From positions 620,001-684,000 of the forward strand of contig JACKHM010000002.1 in NCBI GenBank assembly GCA_020638995.1: 64,000 nt of DNA. Reading direction: 5' to 3'. Below are positions 17,942 through 26,838 of the stretch, one piece after another (position 1 is the first letter of the stretch; each line of letters starts with the position of its first letter). Under the pieces are notes generated by a model. The model was not told the origin of the DNA. It made no database searches and saw only the letters and a list, made by a program, of their open reading frames with translations. The position numbers were made by a program, and so were the translations under genes. The stretch comes from Planctomycetaceae bacterium. GTDB taxonomy: Bacteria; Planctomycetota; Planctomycetia; Pirellulales; Pirellulaceae.

Positions 17942-18694
17942 CTACTTCGCCGCGGCAATGATTCCTAAAAAGCTGTCAACTTTCAACGAAGCACCTCCGA
18001 CGAGGGCTCCGTCGATGTTTGGCTGTCCGAGCAAATCACCGGCGTTATCCGGTTTGACACTGCCGCCGTATTGGATCCTAACCGCGGCTGCAACGTCGGA
18101 ATTGTAGCGAGTTTCCAACAATTTGCGAAGATCGGCATGAACCTCCTCGGCTTGCTCGGGCGTCGCGACTTTGCCGGTGCCAATGGCCCAGACCGGCTCA
18201 TAAGCGATCACAACACCGCTCATCTGTTCGTTCGTCAAGCCAGCCAGCGATCCGTCGCACTGCTGCTGCACAACAGACTGGGTTTGGCCAGCTTCTCGCT
18301 CATCGAGGGTCTCGCCGACGCACACGATTGGAACCAGTCCCGCCGCGATCGCCGCATGCACCTTGCGATTCACGTCGGTGTCGGTCTCGCCCAAGATGTG
18401 GCGCCGCTCGCTGTGCCCGAGAATGACGTACTTGCAACCCAAGTCCAACAACATACTTGCGCTGATTTCGCCAGTAAACGCGCCGTTCGCCTCGTGGTAC
18501 ATGTTTTGAGCGCTCAGACCGACGTTCGAGCCCTTTGTCGCTTGACTGACGGCGTCCAGATAGACGCTCGGCGGGGCCACAGCGACTTCGATGGAGGTAT
18601 CACCTAGTTGTTGCACGATCCCCTGAGCTAGCGCTACTGCCTCCGAGCGAGTTTGCGTCATCTTCCAGTTGCCAGCGATGAAGGTTCGTCTCAC
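17942..18694 (-). CDS. tpiA: Triosephosphate isomerase
   Basis: A 250-residue TIM-barrel enzyme of normal length. It shows AGNWKM (catalytic Lys), ILGHSERR (catalytic His), VIAYEPVWAIGTGK (catalytic Glu and the flexible loop) and the C-terminal YGGSVKP and GALVGGASLK phosphate-binding segments. It interconverts dihydroxyacetone phosphate and glyceraldehyde 3-phosphate. The start is GTG with GAGGAG upstream. It heads the minus-strand run that continues into secG 43 bp later. Confidence 0.97.
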   Translation of the reverse strand: MRRTFIAGNWKMTQTRSEAVALAQGIVQQLGDTSIEVAVAPPSVYLDAVSQATKGSNVGLSAQNMYHEANGAFTGEISASMLLDLGCKYVILGHSERRHILGETDTDVNRKVHAAIAAGLVPIVCVGETLDEREAGQTQSVVQQQCDGSLAGLTNEQMSGVVIAYEPVWAIGTGKVATPEQAEEVHADLRKLLETRYNSDVAAAVRIQYGGSVKPDNAGDLLGQPNIDGALVGGASLKVDSFLGIIAAAK

Positions 18695-18960
18695 GGTTAA
18701 GCTCCTCTCTTGGGGACGTGGGGCGAAAGATGGGCAATCGCCAAGTCGTGGAATTCGCAGAGTTTAGCAAACCAAGACGTGATTCGTCGAGGGCGTGACC
18801 TTCCCTTCAGATTGACATCGAGCACGATCGCACGCCACAATACAACTCCCGCCCTGGTAAGGGTTACCGCGCCTGACGTCCTCCCTGAGGAAGTACCCGC
18901 CAGCGTACCGAAGACAAGTTGTATAAATCGCACGCCCGTTTACCGCCCGGAGTCGCTCTG

Positions 18961-20364
18961 ATGAAACCCATTCGCTGTCCAGGTCCCGTCTCGCGTCGCA
19001 GCATTCTTCAAGCGGGCGCCCTCGGTGTCGGTGGACTCGGTTTAGCAGACGTCATGAAGGCTCGCGCTGCGTTAGGTGCTCCGACGCTGGAACCAGACAC
19101 CTCCGTCATCTTCATTTGGCTCCCAGGCGGACCGCCTCACATGGAGACTTATGACATGAAGCCGGACGCGCCGAGCGACTACCGAGGCATCTTCCGCCCG
19201 ATTAACACCAACGTGCCCGGAATAGATGTCTGCGAATTGTTTCCGATGCACGCCAAGATCGCGGACAAGTTCACGCTCATACGTTCCATCTCCCACGAGT
19301 TTGCCGATCACGGCGGAGGGCACAAGCGTTTCATTACGGGGCGGATTCCAAAAACACCAGTCGGCACAATCAACGATGCACCGGCCGTGGGATCGATCGT
19401 CGCCAAGATGCGCGAGCGCCGCAACATTGGCGTCCCGAACTATGTCGCCGGAGCAGCCAACGGACGGCATGGGATCGATGTCTTTGCCTTCGGTAGTGCG
19501 TATCTTGGTAATGACACCCACCCCTTCGTCATACCCGGCGACCCCAGCGAGAAAGACTTCAAAGTTCAAAACCTCGCGCTCGACGCTTCTTTGTCCGATC
19601 GACTTGATAATCGAACCGAACTGCTACATGGTTTCGACCGTTTCCGCAAGCGAGTCGACGGTGACGACGTCATGGATGCCATGGACAGCTTCCAGCGCCG
19701 CGCCGTGCAACTGCTGACCAGCGACAAGGCACGGAAGGCCTTTGATTTGTCGCAAGAACCTGACGAACTTCGCGATCGCTATGGTCGGCATGCCTGGGGA
19801 CAACGAGCATTGTTGGCACGACGGTTGATCGAAGCCGGGTCCAGCTTCGTCACGATGGTGATGGAGAATCCTTATCAGTCCGGTGTCGAGCGGTTGCAGC
19901 AAGGGGTCTACAACTGGGATTCTCACGCCGTGAATTGTCATATGAACGACGATCTGAAAGCGCGTGCTCCTATCTATGACCGCGCGGTGACAGCGTTGGT
20001 AGAGGATATCCACAACCGTGGACTGGATAAGAAGTGCATGGTCATCGTGACCGGCGAGTTCGGTCGGACGCCGCGCGTTTCAACTCAGATCGGCACGCAA
20101 ACCGGAGTCATGCAGCCGGGACGCGACCATTGGCCAAACGCAATGTCGATGCTGGTGACCGGTGGCGGGATGCGGACTGGACAAGTCGTCGGTTCGACAA
20201 ACTGGAAAGGCGAGCATCCGCAAGACCGCCCACTGACGCCCAACGATTTGTGGTCGACCGTGTATCGCCATCTGGGTATCAACCAGGAACACAGCTTCCC
20301 CGATCACAGCGGTCGCCCCATGCCAATTCTGCCCTTCGGCGAGCCGATCGCGGAATTGATCTGA
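18961..20364 (+). CDS. Tat-exported DUF1501 protein (second copy)
   Basis: A 467-residue protein from the ATG at 18961, which has GGAG about 9 nt upstream; an upstream in-frame ATG at 18919 would place 14 unlikely residues before the Tat signal. The signal is VSRRSILQAG (Arg12-Arg13). The family pattern matches the first DUF1501 gene: WLPGGPPHMETYDMKP, SHEFADHGGGH, NWDSHAVN, GEFGRTPRV, GRDHWPNAMS and HSGRPMPILP. Unlike the first copy, no DUF1549/DUF1553 gene lies next to it. It is divergent from tpiA. Confidence 0.9.
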   Translation: MKPIRCPGPVSRRSILQAGALGVGGLGLADVMKARAALGAPTLEPDTSVIFIWLPGGPPHMETYDMKPDAPSDYRGIFRPINTNVPGIDVCELFPMHAKIADKFTLIRSISHEFADHGGGHKRFITGRIPKTPVGTINDAPAVGSIVAKMRERRNIGVPNYVAGAANGRHGIDVFAFGSAYLGNDTHPFVIPGDPSEKDFKVQNLALDASLSDRLDNRTELLHGFDRFRKRVDGDDVMDAMDSFQRRAVQLLTSDKARKAFDLSQEPDELRDRYGRHAWGQRALLARRLIEAGSSFVTMVMENPYQSGVERLQQGVYNWDSHAVNCHMNDDLKARAPIYDRAVTALVEDIHNRGLDKKCMVIVTGEFGRTPRVSTQIGTQTGVMQPGRDHWPNAMSMLVTGGGMRTGQVVGSTNWKGEHPQDRPLTPNDLWSTVYRHLGINQEHSFPDHSGRPMPILPFGEPIAELI

Positions 20365-20412
20365 CTTGAGGTAGGCCACAGGGGTCGGCACAGACTCACC
20401 ACGGGGCTGCCG

Positions 20413-21669
20413 TTACGATTCCTGTTTTGCTTGACGAATTCGTGCAAACGTGTCGGTGATTTCTTGGAACTCCGTCCGCTCGGCCAATTGCGGGTTGCGG
20501 AACGCACCGTCTCGCCAGAGCATCCACGCGCCGAATCCAGTTGCCGCTCCACCGAAGTGGGCCATCGCTGACACGTTGCTCAAGCCAGATAGTTGAAGGT
20601 AGGCGTAGAGCGTCTGTATCGCGAGCCAAAACAAAACCGCACACCAAGCCGGGAATCTTGCCCACCGCATGTAATAGGCAACACGCCAGATGAGTCCCAG
20701 GCGGGCGTGGGGAAATTGCAAGGCATAAAAAACGATCACACCAGAGATCCCGCCGCTGGCACCAATGCACGGAATCCCCGAGCGAGGATCGCACGCCGCA
20801 TGTAGCAAGTGACCACCAAGTGTGGCGGCTGCCAACAAGATAAGAAATCGCTTCGGACCGAGATGGTCTTCGACATTGTCGCCAAAGACGAGCAGGAAGT
20901 AAGAGTTTCCGAGAAGGTGTCCAAAGCCGGCATGAAGTAGAAAGGCCGTGACCAATGTTGCGCCACCCAGACGGAAGGGCCGCGCTGGGATGAAGCCGTA
21001 TTCAAGAGCGAATTGATGCACGTCGGAGAAAGTTGCCAGGGCGACGAGGGCCAGGATCAGAGCGACAGCCCAGGTTGCCCAAGGTCGTGATCCGAGTTCG
21101 TTCACCTCATGCTCGACCGGCAAGCCGAACATGGCGGGCAGCCATTTCCACGCCTCGTCCGGTGCTTCGTTACCAAATGCGTCTGCTTGCCTTCGTGCTT
21201 CAAGGACGCGGCGTTCGCTTTGTGCAAGCAATTCGCGAACCGCGGGCGATGGTGGTTTTTCCTCTGCGTGATGCGACTTTGTTGGCAGTTCCTCCAATTC
21301 GTGCGGATCGAACCACACAAACTGGCACGTTCGACAAACATCGATATGCAGCAAGGGTTGCGAACGTGGAATGCCAACTTCCGCCATTTCTCGCGAACAG
21401 ACCGGACAATTGACGCCGCCGATCGCCAAAAGTGACGACGAGCCCCCGTAGTCGTTACTTTCCAAGCGACGAGCTGCCCCAGAATCGCCTTTCGTTTTAG
21501 CACGATTCGCGTCGATCCATACCTGTTTGATCGCATCTTGGTCCACGACACGTCGAAGGACGGCTAAGGCGACGGCTCGTCCGCGGCAATCGGGGCACTC
21601 GAAGAAGCGACCTTGGGAATTCGACGTGCGAACGAGTCGCGAGTCATGGCAACGCGGACAACGATACAT
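20413..21669 (-). CDS. Rhomboid-family intramembrane protease with zinc ribbons
   Basis: A 418-residue protein. Two zinc-ribbon-like clusters come first: Cys4/Cys7/Cys25/Cys28 and Cys88/Cys91/Cys112/Cys115. A charged linker follows, then a rhomboid core of about six helices from about residue 200 to 390. HAGFGHLLGN (about 246-255) and the GASG motif with Ser305, plus His371 in AHFGG, supply the Ser-His dyad, so the protease is probably active. The Cys-rich N-terminal part is not usual for bacterial rhomboids and may bind a substrate or nucleic acid. A cluster of 23-bp repeats fills the intergenic space just upstream of its ATG. Confidence 0.82.
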   Translation of the reverse strand: MYRCPRCHDSRLVRTSNSQGRFFECPDCRGRAVALAVLRRVVDQDAIKQVWIDANRAKTKGDSGAARRLESNDYGGSSSLLAIGGVNCPVCSREMAEVGIPRSQPLLHIDVCRTCQFVWFDPHELEELPTKSHHAEEKPPSPAVRELLAQSERRVLEARRQADAFGNEAPDEAWKWLPAMFGLPVEHEVNELGSRPWATWAVALILALVALATFSDVHQFALEYGFIPARPFRLGGATLVTAFLLHAGFGHLLGNSYFLLVFGDNVEDHLGPKRFLILLAAATLGGHLLHAACDPRSGIPCIGASGGISGVIVFYALQFPHARLGLIWRVAYYMRWARFPAWCAVLFWLAIQTLYAYLQLSGLSNVSAMAHFGGAATGFGAWMLWRDGAFRNPQLAERTEFQEITDTFARIRQAKQES

Positions 21670-21692
21670 CAGGCTCTATCAGATTGGGGAGC

Positions 21693-21847
21693 GTGGCCGT
21701 CACTTTCCAAGTGACTGTAATACCTTGTGGCCGTCACTTTCCAAGTGACGCTGAACTTTGTGGCTGTCACTTTCCAAGTGACTTGCTCTCGATACTTGGA
21801 AGCTGACAACGAGCACAATCGCTCACCACTTGGAAAGTGGTGGCCAC
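21693..21847. repeat. Cluster of 23-bp repeats (three direct, one inverted)
   Basis: Three direct copies lie at 21693-21715, 21727-21749 and 21760-21782, and one inverted copy lies at 21825-21847. Each begins GTGGC and carries the self-complementary core TCACTT-TCC-AAGTGA (the inverted copy has CCACTT-TCC-AAGTGG). A degraded piece (ATACTTGGAAG) lies at about 21792. The copies are 33-34 bp apart start to start. The unit also occurs as one direct plus one inverted copy at 40873-40957. The cluster fills the 193-bp space between two minus-strand genes, the SMP-30-like gene and the rhomboid gene. Confidence 0.85.
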
Positions 21848-21862
21848 AATAGTTGACGATCT

Positions 21863-22900
21863 CTAATTCGCAGGCTTCCCCGGAATCTTGGTCGGGATGC
21901 TCAACAACAACGTGCCGCAGGCGACATATAGCGTCTTTCGATCCTTGCCACCGAATGTGCAATTTGTAATTGTGTCTTCTGGAGTTTCGCGGTAGGCGAG
22001 TAGCTTGCCTTCGGGCGAGATGACGTGAATACCAGGTTTGGTGTCGAGTGTTTCGCTGGTTCCGCGAGTCTTGTGCAGCCCGGCGGCCACGTACAGATTA
22101 CCTTCGGCATCGATGCACATGCCGTCGCCGCTGCGGCCTGGATAGAAATCGATCAGCACGCGACCATTCGAGACAGTGCCGTCGGCGTTTAGGTCGTAGA
22201 CACGAATGTCGCGATGATGATCGGCGTCCGGATGGGCTTCGATCAAGTACAACTTTGAGTTGTCGGGCGAAGTCACGATGCCATTGGGCATGTGTACGTC
22301 GGGCCAGGCAAGAATCTGATGAAGCGAACCGTCCGGGTCGATTCGATACACGGCCTTAAGGTTTTCACCTGCCGGGTCCTCGGACGCGGATCGAGAGGAA
22401 AAGTAGATGCGTCCACGGTCGTCCATGCACAAGTCGTTGGGCTTTGCGAGACGCTTGCCTTCAAACGCATCGGCGAGCACTTCTATCTTTCCTGTCTTGG
22501 CATCGGTTCGCGTCACGCGCGCGGAACTGCCTTCACATGCCAGTAAGCTGCCGTCGGGTGCAAAGTACAATCCGTTGGTCTCGTTCGAGTTCTCGCGAAA
22601 CACAGACAGCGATCTTGTCTGCGGGTCCCACTTTAAGATCTTGCTGACAGGAACATTGGTGAACAACAACGTCCCATCGGGTGCCGCGGCTGGGCCTTCG
22701 GTAAAGACGGTGTCGTCTTTGACCTTGGCGAGTATTTCCACATCGCCGAGGTACGCATCGGTCGTCAGACTGGAGTAGTCCGCTGCCAGCGATCGCTCCA
22801 GGCCGAATAGCACTGCCAATACGGAAGCCGAGATACTGACGACTCTATTTCGAAGCACGCTCTGCCAGTTTAGATATCCGCGGTATTTGGATGCACTCAT
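21863..22900 (-). CDS. Secreted SMP-30/gluconolactonase-like protein
   Basis: A 345-residue protein with an N-terminal hydrophobic segment (about residues 20-40), probably a signal peptide. The body is a six-bladed propeller of the SMP-30/gluconolactonase family: FTEGPAAAPDGTLLFTN (metal Glu), ETNGLYFAPDGSLLACEG, KPNDLCMDDRGRIYFSS, MPNGIVTSPD and GDGMCIDAEGNLYVA, which supplies the Asp ligand. Such enzymes hydrolyse sugar lactones or are uncharacterised. GGAG lies about 8 nt upstream of the ATG. Divergent from the pseudopilin operon. Confidence 0.85.
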   Translation of the reverse strand: MSASKYRGYLNWQSVLRNRVVSISASVLAVLFGLERSLAADYSSLTTDAYLGDVEILAKVKDDTVFTEGPAAAPDGTLLFTNVPVSKILKWDPQTRSLSVFRENSNETNGLYFAPDGSLLACEGSSARVTRTDAKTGKIEVLADAFEGKRLAKPNDLCMDDRGRIYFSSRSASEDPAGENLKAVYRIDPDGSLHQILAWPDVHMPNGIVTSPDNSKLYLIEAHPDADHHRDIRVYDLNADGTVSNGRVLIDFYPGRSGDGMCIDAEGNLYVAAGLHKTRGTSETLDTKPGIHVISPEGKLLAYRETPEDTITNCTFGGKDRKTLYVACGTLLLSIPTKIPGKPAN

Positions 22901-23114
22901 CGGAAGTCTCCGGTTGCAGAAGGATCAGATAGCCTTTCAGGATGATACCTACGCCTAGAGTCGCAGGGCAACCTGGCGCAGCCGGACTGAGGACTCAACC
23001 TCACTCCCAGAAAATGCGTCGCACCGTACGGGCAATCTCGGATCGATGATACCGGAAAGACCGATTGTATGACTGGGCCAAGGCATTTTCGCGAGCCGTG
23101 AACTATGGTTTCAA

Positions 23115-23630
23115 ATGAACGCGATTCGATTGAGCGAGGTAACTCAAGTGATAGCTTGCGGCTGGCCAACGGCTCGTCCTCGTCGGCACGGATTTACCCT
23201 GGCCGACGTAATGATCACCGTGTTAATCATTGGGATCTTGTCTGCCATCGCCACGCCGCGGCTTGCCGACACACTCGGAACACTCACCTTGGAAGCCGCT
23301 GCCAAACAAGTCACAGCGGATCTGCGTTATGCCAGGCAATATGCCAAAACGAGGGGCAAAAGTCAGTCCGTTACGTTTGACGCGTCGAGCGACAGTTATG
23401 AACTTAACGGAATAAACGATCTCCATCACTCAAGCGAGCCTTATGTCGTCGTGTTGTCCGATTCGAATATTCCAGTCGGCATCGACTCGGCAACATTTGG
23501 AAGTTCGCCGACTGTTACATTCGACCGGTACGGAAAGCCTGACTACGGCGGAACGATTGTGATCTCCAAGAACGGTGAAACAAAAACGATTGCGGTGGAA
23601 GCTACAACTGGCGAGGCATCGATCCTGTGA
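23115..23630 (+). CDS. GspH/FimT-type pseudopilin
   Basis: A 171-residue prepilin-like protein. The cleavage motif RRHGFTLADVMI places the prepilin peptidase cut after Gly26, followed by a hydrophobic helix (about 32-52). Position +5, normally Glu, is Asp31 here. After the helix, AKQVTADLRYARQYAKTRG matches GspH/FimT, followed by a beta-rich head. Probably a minor pseudopilin of a type II secretion or type IV pilus-like machine, assembled in the envelope. First gene of a four-gene run; the next gene starts on the GTGA overlap of its stop. Confidence 0.8.
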   Translation: MNAIRLSEVTQVIACGWPTARPRRHGFTLADVMITVLIIGILSAIATPRLADTLGTLTLEAAAKQVTADLRYARQYAKTRGKSQSVTFDASSDSYELNGINDLHHSSEPYVVVLSDSNIPVGIDSATFGSSPTVTFDRYGKPDYGGTIVISKNGETKTIAVEATTGEASIL

Positions 23631-24742
23631 GATTTCGACAGACCAATGACGCTCGGTGCTATGCCACAGCCAGGGGTTATACGCTCGTCGAACTCGTGTT
23701 GGCGATGTCCTTGGCGACAACGCTGGCCGTTGGTTTGACGTCTGCGTTGCTCATTAGTGCCGAAGGTTATCGCGGGGAGCATGGCGCGCGCAACCGGTCG
23801 GTCGCAGCGCAAGTTCAATCGGACATGTTAAACGATTTGCAACAAGCTACGAGCTTCAAAACCAGGACTGCGACTTCGGTTGAGTTCAAGGTGCCTGATC
23901 GCGATGGTAATTCGGCGGAGGAAACAATTGCTTACGCTTGGAACAGCTCGACCAAAACTTTGACATACCAATACAATGGCAGTACCCCAGCGACGGTATT
24001 GAGTGATGTGACTGCCTGCAATTTCGATTTCCTCACCAGATCCTTCGTAGGTACCTACTCGTCGCTACCCGCGCTCGATCCAAGCTCATGGGGCGCGAGA
24101 TTCGGCGGAGAAGTCATCTTTGAAGGTTTCACGGATGCGCAAGTCTCAGGGACGACCTTAACCATCGATACGCCTCCAGGCACAGGAGACGGAGATCTGT
24201 TGGTTGCGATGATCGCAGTAGCGAGCGATATGACATCGTCTTTGATGGCAAGTCCGAATTGGACGTTGTTGACGACCCAGAATGAAAGCAGTCGAGTCAC
24301 AATTGGTGTGTGGTGGAAACTGGCAAATGCGGAGCCCGCGACCCAGGAGATTTCTTACGACACATACCTCAATTCCTATGGATTTATCATGCGATTCACG
24401 GGGCATGACGCCAGCAATCCGATTAACGACTGGTCGATTAAAAAGACAAAGGCCCGTACAACAACCAATCCACCGTCTCCAAGTGTGAAGACAACGGTAA
24501 ACAACGCGTTGATACTGCGAATGGGCGCGTTCAACGATAAAGATATAACCGCAGGTGATCCCGGGCTCCCAGGGCATATACCGATCACGATGGGAACGAG
24601 CGGGGGGAACAGTCAGCAGCGATCCGGTGGAGCAGGCTATCTCGTGCAACCCACAGCGGGCGACAGCGGCGAGTCGACATTTGCATTGCTACACGAAGTA
24701 GAAACAGTTGCAGTTACCATTGCGATTGCGCCAGGTTTGTAA
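23627..24742 (+). CDS. Pseudopilin with large C-terminal beta domain
   Basis: A 371-residue protein that starts at GTG, overlapping the previous stop (GTGA), so it is translationally coupled. The prepilin motif ARGYTLVEL gives a cut after Gly17 with Glu at +5 (Glu22), then a hydrophobic helix (about 24-45). Residues 50-140 resemble a minor pilin head. From about 165 to 371 a separate beta-rich domain follows (GDLLVAMIAVASD, WTLLTT, GVWWKLA, FIMRFTGHD, MGAFNDKDIT, TIAIAPGL), a repeating type of exported domain in planctomycete prepilins and surface proteins. It may be an adhesive tip, but that is inference. Confidence 0.75.
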   Translation: MRFRQTNDARCYATARGYTLVELVLAMSLATTLAVGLTSALLISAEGYRGEHGARNRSVAAQVQSDMLNDLQQATSFKTRTATSVEFKVPDRDGNSAEETIAYAWNSSTKTLTYQYNGSTPATVLSDVTACNFDFLTRSFVGTYSSLPALDPSSWGARFGGEVIFEGFTDAQVSGTTLTIDTPPGTGDGDLLVAMIAVASDMTSSLMASPNWTLLTTQNESSRVTIGVWWKLANAEPATQEISYDTYLNSYGFIMRFTGHDASNPINDWSIKKTKARTTTNPPSPSVKTTVNNALILRMGAFNDKDITAGDPGLPGHIPITMGTSGGNSQQRSGGAGYLVQPTAGDSGESTFALLHEVETVAVTIAIAPGL

Positions 24743-24868
24743 TTCTCCGGAGTTGCCTGTGCGAAGTTAGGTAGATTGGTGGTGAACGCCGGAAATAAGT
24801 GGTGCGGTTTGTGGTGGAGACGCCGCCAAAGTAAACAATGCGACAGAAAGAGAAATTGTGGAAGTCTT

Positions 24869-25486
24869 ATGTTGACAAGTGACGGGTCGCGATACAACCG
24901 CGGCATTACACTCGCAGAAGTGCTCGCCGCTTCTGTGATCGTTGGACTCATTTTAGTGTCCGCGATGAACGGCCTCGGCGGCGCTTTGAAGACTTGGAAC
25001 ATTTGCTCTCGACGAGGCGATGCCTATGGCTTGGCCGAGCAACTGCTGGCTGAGATCCTGCAGCAGAATTATGAGGAGCCGGGCAGTTCGTTTTTGGGAC
25101 TGGATACTGGCGAGTCAGGCACAAGCCGCGCCACGTGGGACGACGTGGACGACTATCACAACTGGTCGTCTGTGCCAAAGCACAAGGATGGTACGCCGAT
25201 CGCAGGCTTTGCCAATTGGAACCGCAGCGTCGATATCGCCTTTGCCTCCCGAACTAGTCCAAACACCAGTGTCGTTGTGGACCAAGGTCTGAAACGAATC
25301 ACCGTCAATGTTACTGACCCTGACGGTGTCACCTTGTCGTTAACGGCGTGGCGATCCGACTCGGGGTTGCTCGAAGGCGACCAGGAATCCGACTCCACGG
25401 CCCAAACTTGGATTGGAAGTCAATTGAAAATTGGGGATGGTTTGACGCTGCAAAGCGGTGTGGCACTCTTCAATCGACCGGAGTGA
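24869..25486 (+). CDS. GspI/PulG-type pseudopilin
   Basis: A 205-residue protein from the ATG at 24869 (GGAAG upstream); the longer frame from 24776 would put 31 extra residues before the leader. The prepilin motif NRGITLAEVLAA gives a cut after Gly12 with Glu at +5 (Glu17) and a helix at about 15-38. The region after it (GDAYGLAEQLLAEILQQNYEE) resembles GspI. The head is short and polar. It lies 126 bp after the previous pseudopilin and 6 bp before the next gene, so the operon continues through it. Confidence 0.75.
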   Translation: MLTSDGSRYNRGITLAEVLAASVIVGLILVSAMNGLGGALKTWNICSRRGDAYGLAEQLLAEILQQNYEEPGSSFLGLDTGESGTSRATWDDVDDYHNWSSVPKHKDGTPIAGFANWNRSVDIAFASRTSPNTSVVVDQGLKRITVNVTDPDGVTLSLTAWRSDSGLLEGDQESDSTAQTWIGSQLKIGDGLTLQSGVALFNRPE

Positions 25487-25492
25487 GGTATC

Positions 25493-26758
25493 GTGGCTCG
25501 TACAAGAACAATTCGCCGCTGCCATCGGCGCAAAGGAACTATCTACGTAACGGTGCTCGTCGTAACGGTAGCTGTTGTTCTCATGACGACCAGCGCGATG
25601 GGCATAGCTAGGCTTCATCTTCGCAGCCTGCAAGGCGAGCAAGATAGACACGCCGCTCGTTTGCTCGCGTTATCTGCCATTGATTTAGCGCTTGTGAAGT
25701 TCAACAACGAACCCGCGTGGGAAACGACCTACAACTTCAACGTCGAGTATCCCACGATACCCGTAAAGGCGAACGGCGGTTCCTTTACGTGGCGATTGGT
25801 GAACGAAGGTAATGGCAAGAAGCGTCTCGATGGGATCGGACGAGTCGGCGACGCGTCTTACGTGCAGAGCGTCGACTTAGGCGTAGAGACTCCCGATTTG
25901 CTTTCGTTTCCGATGCTCGTCGGCGGGGACTTGTGGATTGGCAACTCAAGTTCCCACGAGAGCCTGACGGCGGTGGGCGGAATGGTTGCTTGCAACGGTG
26001 ATCTTAAAAATTGGAACACACTCTATGGTGATATCGAAGCCCAGACGGAGAGTGTTGTGGGTGCCGTGAGCGGTACGAAAGTAATTCCAGGAACGCTCCG
26101 CAAGCTGCCAGCTGCTGAGCAAATATTGGAGTACTACATGGACCAAGGAACAGTTCTCTCTAACGCGTCGCTACCAGGAAACGGCGACATCAAAAACATT
26201 ATCTTGTCGCCTAACTCAAACCCCTACGGACCGACCGATCCGAACGGACTTTACATCATCGACTCTTTTGGCGCTGATCTGAAAATCGAAAGCTGCCGAA
26301 TCGTTGGAACACTTCTGATCATTAATCCTGGGTACAAGACAACGATCAAAGAGCCCATGAACTGGGAGCCCGCACGTCTTAATTGGCCAGCTTTGCTCCT
26401 GGAAGGTGATTTAATCTTTGAGGCTAAGGGGGAAGGCGAGGTTTTGAGCGAGGGGGCGGCGAATTTCAATTCGACCGGGACTCCTTGGAAAGGAAACTCT
26501 GATAGTGATACGGACGACGTCTATCCCAACGCCCTGGCCGGGATTTTCTACAACACCGGCGGGATTACCTTCGACAAAGATGGCAGCACGGAAATTGAAG
26601 GTGTCGTCATTTGCGAGGGATCTGTGTTGATTAAAGGGAAAGCTAAGCCAGAGATTACCTACGACGCAACCGCCGTAGGCGATCCGCCGCCTGGTTTTGG
26701 CCCCGGCGACGCAAGTTCCATCGTCACCGGCACGTGGCGGCAAAGTGAATCACCTTAA
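25493..26758 (+). CDS. PilX/GspK-like protein of the pseudopilin operon
   Basis: A 421-residue protein starting at GTG with GAGG upstream. The N-terminus (RRKGTIYVTVLVVTVAVVLM) has a basic stretch, a Gly and a hydrophobic helix like PilX/GspK, but no Glu at +5. The region after it (LQGEQDRHAARLLALSAIDLAL) is typical of these proteins. The long C-terminal part looks like a right-handed beta-helix (DLWIGNS, VVCEGSVLIKGKAKPE type repeats), resembling polymer-forming/cytoskeletal-type exported domains. It is the last gene of the operon and 80 bp before the HTTM gene. Its role is inferred from context. Confidence 0.65.
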   Translation: MARTRTIRRCHRRKGTIYVTVLVVTVAVVLMTTSAMGIARLHLRSLQGEQDRHAARLLALSAIDLALVKFNNEPAWETTYNFNVEYPTIPVKANGGSFTWRLVNEGNGKKRLDGIGRVGDASYVQSVDLGVETPDLLSFPMLVGGDLWIGNSSSHESLTAVGGMVACNGDLKNWNTLYGDIEAQTESVVGAVSGTKVIPGTLRKLPAAEQILEYYMDQGTVLSNASLPGNGDIKNIILSPNSNPYGPTDPNGLYIIDSFGADLKIESCRIVGTLLIINPGYKTTIKEPMNWEPARLNWPALLLEGDLIFEAKGEGEVLSEGAANFNSTGTPWKGNSDSDTDDVYPNALAGIFYNTGGITFDKDGSTEIEGVVICEGSVLIKGKAKPEITYDATAVGDPPPGFGPGDASSIVTGTWRQSESP

Positions 26759-26838
26759 ACTCGCGCAGTTCATGCAGCGAATCAAAGCATACGATACAAG
26801 CAGTGCAAACCGCGCCCCCTTAAAAAACAACGCTCGAA

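Noticed and set aside
21669..21962. 97-codon minus frame upstream of the rhomboid gene
   Set aside because: It is mostly a translation of the 23-bp repeats plus the end of the SMP-30 gene in another frame.
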